Under the pieces are notes generated by a model. That model worked only from the letters and a program-made list of their open reading frames with translations. It searched no databases and had not been told where the DNA came from. Below are positions 51,410 to 59,459 of a stretch of 64,000 bases of DNA, one piece after another. The first letter of the stretch is position 1, and each line of letters opens with the position of its first letter. The stretch spans positions 62,001 to 126,000 of the forward strand of contig NZ_CABFVU010000003.1 in NCBI RefSeq assembly GCF_902150045.1, written 5' to 3'. The DNA comes from Chitinophaga polysaccharea (GTDB lineage: Bacteria; Bacteroidota; Bacteroidia; Chitinophagales; Chitinophagaceae). The translations under genes were made by a program, and so were the position numbers.

Positions 51410-52555
51410 TTACTCATTCTGTTTGTTCAGTAAACTGTTTAATTGCTGATAAAGAGATTCTCCGGTAAGGTCTCTATTAAAGATCATGCCGGTAGAATCT
51501 ATGAGGAAGTTCTGTGGGATGGCTTTCACGCCGTACACCCTGGCGGCGTGATTCCTGTCTGTTTTGGGGTCGGCCAGGTTGGTCCATACCATACTATCTT
51601 CTTTAATTGCTTCCAGTAAATATTTCCGGTCGGCCGGCGGGTCGAGCGCCACGCTGATGATGGTGAAGTTTTTATCCTTGAATTGCTTATAGGCTTCCAG
51701 GATCTTGCGGTGCTCGCGCCTGCAGGGCTCGCACCAGGAAGCCCAGAAATCGAGGAATACGGTTTTCCCTTTAAAGTCGGAGAGCCTTACCATTTTCCCG
51801 TTCATATCCGGTACTTCAAAGTCGGGAGCATCTGAGCCTACAGTAAGGTTCCTGGCCCGGGCAATTTCTGCGGCGAAGGCTTTGCCTTCGGGAGTGTTAC
51901 GTACTTCTTCCGATAATTTAAGGAAGATAGGTTCTATCATATCAGGGTTTACATCCAGGCCGGCCAGTTCTTCCAGTGCCATGAGGCTGTAGAAGGAATT
52001 GGGATTTTCCGCGATGTATTTGTGCTGGAGCAGCTTTTGTGCTTCACGTGATACCTGGTAGCGCAGGGCTAGTTGCTGCTGGAATCCTTTGTCTTCTTTT
52101 TTCGCGGCGGAGGCCCTGTTGTATTCTTTTGACAGCTGCCGGATCGATTTGAGAACAGATTTCATGGATTTTTTAAAATAATCTTCTTCATCGTTGATGG
52201 GGGAGAAGATGCGGGCATTGCTTACCCGCCCGTTTATAGTCACTTTGATATTTCCTTTTTCCAGGTAAAAGATCCTGGTATCAGCATCGGGAGGGAGCTC
52301 CATGAAATTCATACCGCCTCCTTTGGTGTCCAGGATGAGCATGGCGCGCATAGGGCCATCTAATGCCCCTTCAAACCGGAACTCGCCGTTTTTTACTTCT
52401 GCAGAATCTACTACCAGGGCTTCATTCACCACTTTGTTCAGGTATATTTTTGCAGGTCCGTTCTGTTTGCTGAGTTTGCCGTTCAGTATATATTTGGCGG
52501 GTTGAGCATTTACGAATATGGGCAAACACAGTGCTATAAGTGTTATTTTTTTCAT
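51410..52555 (-). CDS. TlpA/AhpC-type thioredoxin-fold protein with DUF4369-like N-terminus
   Basis: A 381-residue exported protein (signal MKKITLIALCLPIFVNA). Residues about 20-130 form a DUF4369-like beta-sandwich (YILNGKLSKQNGPAKIYLNKV; FRFEGALDGPMRAMLIL). Residues about 240-375 are a thioredoxin domain with the redox motif FWASWCEPCRREH (CxxC about 270-273), the TlpA-type helix insertion and cis-Pro region GVKAIPQNFLID. Bacteroidota have many such periplasmic thiol-disulfide oxidoreductases, often of unknown partner. It is transcribed toward the repressor gene but ends 59 bp before that gene's start. Confidence 0.9.
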   Translation of the reverse strand: MKKITLIALCLPIFVNAQPAKYILNGKLSKQNGPAKIYLNKVVNEALVVDSAEVKNGEFRFEGALDGPMRAMLILDTKGGGMNFMELPPDADTRIFYLEKGNIKVTINGRVSNARIFSPINDEEDYFKKSMKSVLKSIRQLSKEYNRASAAKKEDKGFQQQLALRYQVSREAQKLLQHKYIAENPNSFYSLMALEELAGLDVNPDMIEPIFLKLSEEVRNTPEGKAFAAEIARARNLTVGSDAPDFEVPDMNGKMVRLSDFKGKTVFLDFWASWCEPCRREHRKILEAYKQFKDKNFTIISVALDPPADRKYLLEAIKEDSMVWTNLADPKTDRNHAARVYGVKAIPQNFLIDSTGMIFNRDLTGESLYQQLNSLLNKQNE

Positions 52556-52648
52556 AAGATCTGCTGTATGAGAGCTAAACTATCAACAAAATATATTCAT
52601 TTGTATGACCAAAGCTTTGTTAAAAGCTGATTAACAAAAAATAGGGTT

Positions 52649-52951
52649 ATGGCAAATCAAAGTAAGTCGCCGCACATTCTGAACACTTCCACCAATCTCC
52701 TGGGCTTTTGCCTGATAGTGCTTACCTCCATTAAAGTAGCGAGGTTTAATCATGCCACTGTTATAGATGATTGTACCGGTATAGCGGCTATATTGCTGAT
52801 GGCAAGCTGCCTGTTATCTTTTTTATCATTGAAGAGCAGGTATGGGAAAACGAGTGAAAGGCTGGAGCAAATAGCGGATTATACATTTCTCGTGGCGCTG
52901 ATATGCATTAGTATCACAATTGTTTTCGTATCTTTTAATTTGCTGAGCTAA
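52649..52951 (+). CDS. Small three-helix membrane protein of unknown function
   Basis: A 100-residue protein with three hydrophobic segments (about 16-31, 43-62 and 78-97), a cytoplasmic-type polar N-terminus and a charged loop (KSRYGKTSERLEQIADY) between helices two and three. No domain is recognised. It is divergent from the thioredoxin-fold gene (93 bp between start codons) and precedes a PAS-LuxR gene, with which it may be cotranscribed. Confidence 0.65.
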   Translation: MANQSKSPHILNTSTNLLGFCLIVLTSIKVARFNHATVIDDCTGIAAILLMASCLLSFLSLKSRYGKTSERLEQIADYTFLVALICISITIVFVSFNLLS

Positions 52952-53028
52952 CCGGTATTGACGGGATGTTTGTCAGATCGCTTATTGGCAGGACTGTTTA
53001 CGGTTTAATTATATTATTTGCCCCTACC

Positions 53029-53793
53029 ATGAAGATTCGCATTTATGAAGAAACCAGGAAGGTCTGGAACATATTGTCTGAGCGGAACGATCCGCCTGAC
53101 CTGTCCCTGGAGATGGAAGTCCATAAGAAGGTGCTTAGTTTTTTCCAGGTAGGAGAGTGCTATTATTTTATATTCAATGCAGTAAGGGGGGAGCTGGATT
53201 ATATGCATCCCTGTGTATACGACGTGCTGGGATATACTCCGGACGAGTGCTCTATTACCGAGATGATGTTGCGTATCCACCCGGAAGATGTGGCCAGCTT
53301 CCTGGAGTTTGAACAGGCGGCGGTTGATTTTTTTTCCCGGCTGCCGCCGGAGAAAGTATTGAAGTATAAAGTGCGTTACGACCTGCGGGTGCGTAAGGCC
53401 AATGGTGAATATGTGCGGATGCTGCAGCAGTCGACCTGCATACAGCACGATGAAACCGGCGCAGTGCTGCGCAGCCTATGCGTACATACCGATATTACGC
53501 ACCTGAAGCCCACCGGCAGTCCTGTACTGTCTTTCGTGGGAATGGACGGGGAGCCAACTTTTTCGAACTTGGAGATCAGGAAGATGTTTACCCCTGCCCG
53601 CGAGGTGCTTACCAGGCGGGAGAAGGAGATTCTTCGTTTAGTGCTGGGAGGTATGCCCAGCCGGGAGATAGCCACTCATTTGAACATCAGCAAGCTTACG
53701 GTAGATAAGCACCGTAAGAATATGCTGAAGAAAACAGGCATTAAGTCTGCCGCCGAACTGGTAGTACGGGCGGTGAAGGAGGGCTGGGTATAA
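53029..53793 (+). CDS. PAS-domain LuxR-type transcriptional regulator
   Basis: A 254-residue protein from ATG 53029; an in-frame ATG at 52966 would add 21 residues (a hydrophobic, unlikely extension). Residues about 25-160 form a PAS/PAC sensor (YYFIFNAVRGELDYMHPCVYDVLGYTPDE; HPEDVASFLEFE; RVRKANGEYVRMLQQS; CVHTDITHLK). Residues about 190-250 are a LuxR helix-turn-helix (LTRREKEILRLVLGGMPSREIATHLNISKLTVDKHRKNMLKKTGIKSAAELV). The signal is unknown. No kinase or receiver domain is present, so it is a one-component regulator; targets are not evident. Confidence 0.88.
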   Translation: MKIRIYEETRKVWNILSERNDPPDLSLEMEVHKKVLSFFQVGECYYFIFNAVRGELDYMHPCVYDVLGYTPDECSITEMMLRIHPEDVASFLEFEQAAVDFFSRLPPEKVLKYKVRYDLRVRKANGEYVRMLQQSTCIQHDETGAVLRSLCVHTDITHLKPTGSPVLSFVGMDGEPTFSNLEIRKMFTPAREVLTRREKEILRLVLGGMPSREIATHLNISKLTVDKHRKNMLKKTGIKSAAELVVRAVKEGWV

Positions 53794-53795
53794 CG

Positions 53796-53822
53796 CGCGG
53801 ATTTTGTCTGACAAAATCCGCG
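53796..53822. repeat. Minimal palindrome matching the tips of the inverted-repeat element
   Basis: A perfect 13-bp inverted repeat (cgcggattttgtc / gacaaaatccgcg) with a single central base, 2 bp after the PAS-LuxR stop. The same gattttgtc / gacaaaatc tips end the elements at 13197 and 54608, so this looks like the element with its centre lost, or its simplest form. A T-rich run follows about 20 bp later, so it may act as a terminator. Confidence 0.7.
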
Positions 53823-53913
53823 GGATAATTGGTAATATTGATCTTTTTTTATAACATTGTTATTGTAAAAGATATCAACCAAAGATTCACAGTAAACGAC
53901 CAGAACAATAAAA

Positions 53914-53939
53914 GAGAAACTCCGATTCTCGTTTTTTTT
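53914..53939 (+). terminator. Weak hairpin with T8 tract upstream of the ECF sigma gene
   Basis: A 5-bp stem (gagaa / ttctc) with a 7-nt loop, then one base and eight T. It could end the PAS-LuxR transcript or attenuate transcription into the sigma gene, which starts 30 bp later. Confidence 0.4.
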
Positions 53940-53968
53940 GTCCATTAAGCAAAAACGTTTTAGCATAC

Positions 53969-54583
53969 ATGACCATGGATGAGATTAGTGAATGGCAGAT
54001 GCAGATAGCACGTTATGATGATGAACAGGCCTTTGCCCGTTTATTCCGTCATTTATACGACCGCTTATTGCATTTCTGTATCCGGTATGTACATGTAAGG
54101 GAAGCAGCGGAAGAAATAGTATCCGATGTATTTGTAAAGCTCTGGAACCGCCGCAGTGAGCTGGAGAACGTAGTAAACCTGCAGGTATACCTTTTTGTGG
54201 CGGTAAAGAATCATTCACTCAACTATCTCGAACAATATTCCCATTTGCGTATTGTTCCGCTTTCAGGGTCTGACACGGCCGACCTGCGCAACAGTATTGA
54301 CCTGGAGCGCGACCTGGAATGGAAAGAGATGCGTTTTAAAATGGACCAGATAGTATCCTCACTGCCGGCCCAATGCCGCCGTATTTTCCAGCTGATCAAG
54401 GAAGACGGCTTCAAATATAAGGAGGTGGCTGAAATCCTCAATATTTCCCCCCGTACGGTGGAAACACAGCTATTCCGCGCCATGCGGCGCCTGAACGAAG
54501 GATTGGGCGCTATGGGCAAAACCAAAGGGGTGTTGCCACCGCTGATCATCCTGCTGGCTATATCTTCACTGATGCTATATTAG
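53969..54583 (+). CDS. ECF sigma factor of a SusCD/FecR system, with hydrophobic C-terminal tail
   Basis: A 204-residue sigma-70 family protein. Region 2 covers about residues 20-85 (FARLFRHLYDRLLHFCIRYV; EEIVSDVFVKLW) and region 4 about residues 125-180 (LPAQCRRIFQLIKEDGFKYKEVAEILNISPRTVETQLFRAMRRL). The last 17 residues (LPPLIILLAISSLMLY) are strongly hydrophobic and could be a membrane anchor or anti-sigma docking tail. With the FecR gene 285 bp downstream and an STN-bearing SusC it forms the standard trans-envelope signalling chain that induces the mannan locus when glycan is sensed. Confidence 0.93.
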   Translation: MTMDEISEWQMQIARYDDEQAFARLFRHLYDRLLHFCIRYVHVREAAEEIVSDVFVKLWNRRSELENVVNLQVYLFVAVKNHSLNYLEQYSHLRIVPLSGSDTADLRNSIDLERDLEWKEMRFKMDQIVSSLPAQCRRIFQLIKEDGFKYKEVAEILNISPRTVETQLFRAMRRLNEGLGAMGKTKGVLPPLIILLAISSLMLY

Positions 54584-54586
54584 CTG

Positions 54587-54601
54587 ATCGCCTTCGGCGA
54601 T
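54587..54601 (+). terminator. Short hairpin directly after the sigma gene
   Basis: A 6-bp stem (atcgcc / ggcgat) with a ttc loop lies 3 bp after the sigma stop and just before the inverted-repeat element. It has no T tract and is a weak terminator on its own. Confidence 0.35.
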
Positions 54602-54607
54602 GCGAAA

Positions 54608-54784
54608 TTTGTCTTGGAACACTGATTACGCTGATTTTGATGATTAGTTTGATTTTACTTTTTGGATTTTTATAATAGTTAAGGGAGATAAAAGCAAGTA
54701 TCCAATTATATCTCCTTTTTTTAATCGCTTAAAAAAATATCAATGAAATCATCAAAATCAGCGTAATCAGTGTTCCAAGACAAA
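54608..54784. repeat. Long-armed inverted-repeat element, copy 2
   Basis: The arms 54608-54645 and 54747-54784 are perfect inverted copies over about 38 bp (ttgtcttggaacactgat... and its complement). The similarity to copy 1's left arm continues to about 54675. The 100-bp centre holds a secondary hairpin (aggagata / tatctcct) with a T7 tract and no gene. The element fills most of the 284-bp gap between sigma and FecR genes, so it may separate their transcription. No target-site duplication is obvious by eye. Confidence 0.8.
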
Positions 54785-54867
54785 ATCCCCGCGAAAAAAT
54801 ATTTTCCGCGCTTGTAAGTAGTTTTCCCCCCGCTGCCTGTCCTTCTCTCTGAACACGATTCCATTTT

Positions 54868-55881
54868 ATGATAAACGAAGACCATTTCGTACTACTGGTG
54901 ACCCGCAAACTGGCGGGAGCAGCTACACGGGAAGAGTTGGCGGAGCTGGAGGCCCTGCTGGAACAATACCCGGTACTGAAAGAAAAATACCAGTATCTCC
55001 ATCACTATTTTAAAGATCCCTTACAGGTGTCGGCAGAAAGCACAGAACAGGCCCTGCAACGAACCCTGTCTAAAATAAAACAACAAACGACTAACATCCG
55101 TCCGATGAAGCCTGAAAGGCCCGGGAGATGGAAATGGGTAGCTGCTGTTGCTGCTGCTATATTGTTACCGGTTGGCGCCCTCTGGTTGTTTAACGCTACA
55201 CGAAAAACACCGGATGCCGGACGGGAACAATGGGTAAAACGCAGTAACGGGAAAGCTACCCGGTCGTTTATTGAACTGGCCGATGGCAGCAAGATCTGGC
55301 TCAATGCGGAAAGTATGATCACTTACCCGGAAAAGTTCCGGGGCGGCAGCCGCGAGATCTTCCTGGAAGGAGAGGCCTTTTTTGATGTGGCCACAAACGC
55401 CAAACGTCCTTTTATTATACACCTGAAAAAAGGCACCATCAAGGTATTGGGCACCTCCTTTAATATCCGGGCTTATGAGAATGAACCGGTGCAAACCGCC
55501 GTGGTAACCGGGAAAGTGGCCTTCATTCCCCGTTATGAAGACAATAAGAAGATCAGCGATACCATCCTCGTTACACCAGACGTAAAGGTCACCTATACCG
55601 CCAGCAGCGGCACACTGATCAAAGGCAATACCATCGGCTCGGAAGATAAGGCCTGGACGGAAGGACGACTTATTTTCAGAAACGCCACCCTGGAGGAAAT
55701 AGGCGCCAGCCTGCAACGCAATTTCAACAAGCGTGTAATATTTGAAGCTAACGCACCAAAACAGTACCGGTTAACCGGGGCTTTCCATAATAATTCCCTG
55801 GAAGATATTATGTACTACCTCAGTAAATCAAAAGCATTCCACTATCGTATTACCGATTCAACGCTTGTTATAGGAGAATAA
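54868..55881 (+). CDS. FecR-family anti-sigma factor
   Basis: A 337-residue inner-membrane protein. The N-terminal cytoplasmic sigma-binding part covers about residues 1-85, one membrane helix lies at about 88-108 (WKWVAAVAAAILLPVGALWLF), and the periplasmic FecR domain spans about 125-220 (RSFIELADGSKIWLNAESMITYPEKF; REIFLEGEAFFDVATNAKRPFIIH; VLGTSFNIRAYENEP). A DUF4974-like C-terminal domain (about 265-335; TLEEIGASLQRNFNKRVIFE) would contact the STN domain of the SusC transporter encoded 53 bp downstream. Confidence 0.95.
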   Translation: MINEDHFVLLVTRKLAGAATREELAELEALLEQYPVLKEKYQYLHHYFKDPLQVSAESTEQALQRTLSKIKQQTTNIRPMKPERPGRWKWVAAVAAAILLPVGALWLFNATRKTPDAGREQWVKRSNGKATRSFIELADGSKIWLNAESMITYPEKFRGGSREIFLEGEAFFDVATNAKRPFIIHLKKGTIKVLGTSFNIRAYENEPVQTAVVTGKVAFIPRYEDNKKISDTILVTPDVKVTYTASSGTLIKGNTIGSEDKAWTEGRLIFRNATLEEIGASLQRNFNKRVIFEANAPKQYRLTGAFHNNSLEDIMYYLSKSKAFHYRITDSTLVIGE

Positions 55882-55933
55882 TAAACGTCAAGCCAACACC
55901 AATATTTATTCATTTTTTAATCACCACTACGTT

Positions 55934-58900
55934 ATGAGAAAGGTATTATACAAGCCTTCTTTTCGTCCGCCTTTCCTGTCGCTGATCATCTGCTTATCGC
56001 TGCTGAGCGTGCTGGATCTGCATGCACAGGTGGCTTATGCAGCCGGGTTGCGCCGGCAGGTGCAACATCAGCCGGCAAAGGAACGGGAAAGACCGCCGGC
56101 TATGAACCAACTGATCAGCTTACAGGTCGACAATGCCAGCCTGGCAACGGTACTGGAAAAAATTGAAGCGCAAACCTCCCTGGTTTTTGTGTATTCCAAT
56201 GATGATATTAAAGCTGCGCAGAAAATATCCCTGAATGTAAAAGATAATAAACTGGATGATGTGCTGCAGATGATCCTGCTGCCACTGCAAATTAATTATG
56301 AATTCATCGCCAATAAAATCATCCTGAAACATGGCGACGCCGCTACCACTATCGGGCAACAGCAGGATATCACCATCACCGGCCGTGTAGTGGATAACCA
56401 CGGGCAAACCATTCCCGGTGCGAACGTTCGCGTAAAGGGAATGAGCATCGGAACAGTTACCAACGCAGAAGGAAACTACACGCTGAAGATCCCTGCCAGC
56501 GCCGCCAACGGCATACTGGTGTTTTCTTCTGTAGGGTATGTGTCTTCTGAAATAGCCATCAATGGAAGAACCAGCATTGTTGCCATGCTGAACGTAGATT
56601 CCAAAGATCTTGGAGAGATTGTGGTAACGGCTTATGGTCAGCAGAAGAAAACACAGGTGACGGCTTCCATCAGCACCATTAACTCAAAAGATATTACCAG
56701 CAGGCCGGCAGTGAATATGTTCCAGGCACTGCAGGGCCAGGCGCCTAACCTCATCATGCAGCAAAATACGGCTGAACCGGGCGCGCCAATGACCATGAAT
56801 ATCCGCGGTGTTGGTAGCTTAACCGGCAACGCGCCGCTCGTGATCATTGACGGCGTGCAGGCAGGAGGTAACGGGTTACAGAACCTGAACCCCTATGATG
56901 TGGAGTCTATTTCCGTACTGAAGGATGCCGCATCTGCAGCGATCTATGGTTCACAGGCGGCCAACGGCGTGATCTATATCACCACTAAAAAAGGTAAAAA
57001 AGATGATCATCCTTCCCTTACCTACAATGGTATGTACGGCTGGCAAACGCCCACCACACTGCCCCGGCAGATGGAGGCATGGCAGTATATGACGCTGAAA
57101 AATGAAGCGCTGGTAAACTCGGGCAAAACGCCGCAGTATACGCCGGAAGATATTAAATCGTGGCACGACCGCGGCTCAGAACCAGCCATGCTTACTGAAA
57201 TGCTCCGCAAGTATACCCCGCAGCAAAGCCATAATTTAAGTTTAAGCGGCGGCGGCAAAACCAGCAGCTACCTGTTTTCACTGGGCTATCTCGACCAGGG
57301 CAATATGCTCCGGAACAAATATGTGCCGCAGGACTTTTACTACAAACGTTACAACGCCCGCCTCAACGTATCCGTAGATCTAAGCAAGTATGTAAAAGTA
57401 AGCGGGAACGCGGCCTATACCCGCTCTACCTATCGCACGCAGGTATCTGATATTGGTTTCCTGATGCGTGATGCAATGCGTGTGCCCCGTACAACTGCTG
57501 TAAAGGATTCCCTCGGCAACTGGGTAGTACCGCCATTGACCAGTAACAGCGTGATCGCTTTGCTGGCGGAAAGCGGCTACCGTTTAAGAACCGTAGATAA
57601 CCTGATGGGAGGGATTGACGTGGTGATCACACCGGCAGATCATTTCAGGATCAACCTGAATGCTTCCGGTAATTACAATATTGATAACACCGCTTACCGT
57701 ATTAATAAGTTTAACTATGCTCCTTATTATACCACCGCTACACCACCGCTGTATAATGAAATGCATAACTCCGAATACAAAGATCTCACCACGAACGTAT
57801 ATGGTACAGTAGAATATGAAAATACTTTTGGTAAGCACTATGTAAAAGGCCAGGTAGGCGTGCGAAGCGATGCGATAGATGAAGGCTATGGTTTCCGCGC
57901 GGATCGTTTCGGAACCACTAACCTGGACAACGACTGGTCTATTGGCGGTGGCTATATTCCAAAACCGGATGGCACCTACGATTACAGGGATATAGGTACT
58001 TATAATGATATGAGCAATCCCAACCTGTACGCGCTGAATTCACTTTTCGGAAGATTCAACTACGCCTATAATGATAAGTACCTCGCGGAAATAACCTGGC
58101 GCTACGACGGTTCTTCCAAGCTGGCCCCCGGCCACCGCTGGCAGTTCTTCCCGGCGTTTTCACTGGGATGGCGCTTAACGGACGAAGCCTTTATGGAAAC
58201 AGTAAAAGACCGTATCGGCAACTTTAAACTGCGCTATTCATGGGGACAGGTGGGTAACTCCAATATCGGCGGCGGTAATTATCTGGCCAGGGTACGACTA
58301 ACAGATGATCGTAATTCTCCGTTTACTACCGGCAGCTATTCCTTTAATAATACACCTGCAATTGGCGCTACTTTCTCCACTTACAACGACCTGTTGCAGT
58401 GGGAAGTTTCCACCATGAGCAACTATGGTATTGATGCAGATTTTCTCAAAGGCGCCTTAACAGCATCTTTCGATTATTTTAATAAGACGACCGACGGGAT
58501 CTATCTTTTCCAGACGGTTCCCGGAACCGCAGGTACTGCTGCTCCGCTGGAAAACGTAGGTAAGGTAAATAATAAAGGCTGGGAGCTGGCTATCAACTAC
58601 CGGCTTACCACCGGTCAGTTCCACCATAACTTCGGTTTTAACCTCGCTGATAACCTGAACAAGGTGATTAAATTCGGCCAGGAATCTGTACGTGGCTCTG
58701 ATGTAACCTTTATCATTAAAGAAGGGTTTCCTATCGCGTCTTACTATGGTTATAAATCCAATGGCTTATACCAGAACCTGGATGATATAAAGAACGCGCC
58801 AAAAGTACCGTTTGCCTACAATCAGCAGGTGATGCCCGGAGACGTAAGGTATATTGACCGTAACAAGGATGGCGTGATCGATGAAAACGATCGCTACGTG

Positions 58901-59440
58901 TTTGGCAATCCTTTTCCCCGTTACACTTTTGGCTTTAACTACAGCGTGAGCTGGAAAAACTTCGACCTCACTATGTTCTGGCAGGGCGTGGGCAAGCGCT
59001 CACAATTCCTGAGAGGAGATATCGTAGAAGCATTCCATAACAACGAAGACCATGCAATGGTACAGCACCTGGACCGCTGGACGCCTACCAATCCCGGCGC
59101 TACCTATCCGCGTGTAACCATTGGGGCTGCCGATGCCAATAACTTCGCCTATTCAGATTACTGGTTGTTTGATACCAAATACCTGCGACTGAAAAATTTC
59201 CAGCTGGGTTACAACCTGCCTGCATCTTTACTGAACAGGGCGCGTATCCAGGGCGTGCGGGTATATTTCACCAGCCAGAACCTGATAACGATCATGCCTA
59301 AACGCTTCCGTGAAATAGGAGTAGACCCTGAGTTTACACAGTTTGATGATAAGTTGTCCATGTCTAATTACAACCCTATTGCAGGACGTAATTACCCGAA
59401 TGCGGCCACTTTTGCTTTTGGTCTGGATGTTAAGTTTTGA
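55934..59440 (+). CDS. SusC-type TonB-dependent transducer with STN domain
   Basis: A 1168-residue outer-membrane protein. A signal (about 1-35) is followed by an STN domain at about 58-135 (NASLATVLEKIEAQTSLVFVYS; NKLDDVLQMILLPLQINYEFIANKIILK), which contacts the FecR protein. A carboxypeptidase-regulatory-like domain (about 150-225; GRVVDNHGQTIPGANVRVKG), plug (IVVTAYGQQKKTQVTASIS; NAPLVIIDGVQ; SISVLKDAASAAIYGSQAANGVIYITTK) and barrel follow, ending TFAFGLDVKF. It imports mannan-derived oligosaccharide with the SusD downstream and reports ligand to the ECF sigma factor. Confidence 0.96.
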   Translation: MRKVLYKPSFRPPFLSLIICLSLLSVLDLHAQVAYAAGLRRQVQHQPAKERERPPAMNQLISLQVDNASLATVLEKIEAQTSLVFVYSNDDIKAAQKISLNVKDNKLDDVLQMILLPLQINYEFIANKIILKHGDAATTIGQQQDITITGRVVDNHGQTIPGANVRVKGMSIGTVTNAEGNYTLKIPASAANGILVFSSVGYVSSEIAINGRTSIVAMLNVDSKDLGEIVVTAYGQQKKTQVTASISTINSKDITSRPAVNMFQALQGQAPNLIMQQNTAEPGAPMTMNIRGVGSLTGNAPLVIIDGVQAGGNGLQNLNPYDVESISVLKDAASAAIYGSQAANGVIYITTKKGKKDDHPSLTYNGMYGWQTPTTLPRQMEAWQYMTLKNEALVNSGKTPQYTPEDIKSWHDRGSEPAMLTEMLRKYTPQQSHNLSLSGGGKTSSYLFSLGYLDQGNMLRNKYVPQDFYYKRYNARLNVSVDLSKYVKVSGNAAYTRSTYRTQVSDIGFLMRDAMRVPRTTAVKDSLGNWVVPPLTSNSVIALLAESGYRLRTVDNLMGGIDVVITPADHFRINLNASGNYNIDNTAYRINKFNYAPYYTTATPPLYNEMHNSEYKDLTTNVYGTVEYENTFGKHYVKGQVGVRSDAIDEGYGFRADRFGTTNLDNDWSIGGGYIPKPDGTYDYRDIGTYNDMSNPNLYALNSLFGRFNYAYNDKYLAEITWRYDGSSKLAPGHRWQFFPAFSLGWRLTDEAFMETVKDRIGNFKLRYSWGQVGNSNIGGGNYLARVRLTDDRNSPFTTGSYSFNNTPAIGATFSTYNDLLQWEVSTMSNYGIDADFLKGALTASFDYFNKTTDGIYLFQTVPGTAGTAAPLENVGKVNNKGWELAINYRLTTGQFHHNFGFNLADNLNKVIKFGQESVRGSDVTFIIKEGFPIASYYGYKSNGLYQNLDDIKNAPKVPFAYNQQVMPGDVRYIDRNKDGVIDENDRYVFGNPFPRYTFGFNYSVSWKNFDLTMFWQGVGKRSQFLRGDIVEAFHNNEDHAMVQHLDRWTPTNPGATYPRVTIGAADANNFAYSDYWLFDTKYLRLKNFQLGYNLPASLLNRARIQGVRVYFTSQNLITIMPKRFREIGVDPEFTQFDDKLSMSNYNPIAGRNYPNAATFAFGLDVKF

Positions 59441-59459
59441 TGCCTAAACAATCAATTGT

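Noticed and set aside
52966..53028. Upstream ATG of the PAS-LuxR gene
   Set aside because: It adds a hydrophobic stretch with no counterpart expected in this soluble regulator family, so the second ATG was chosen, though the first cannot be excluded.
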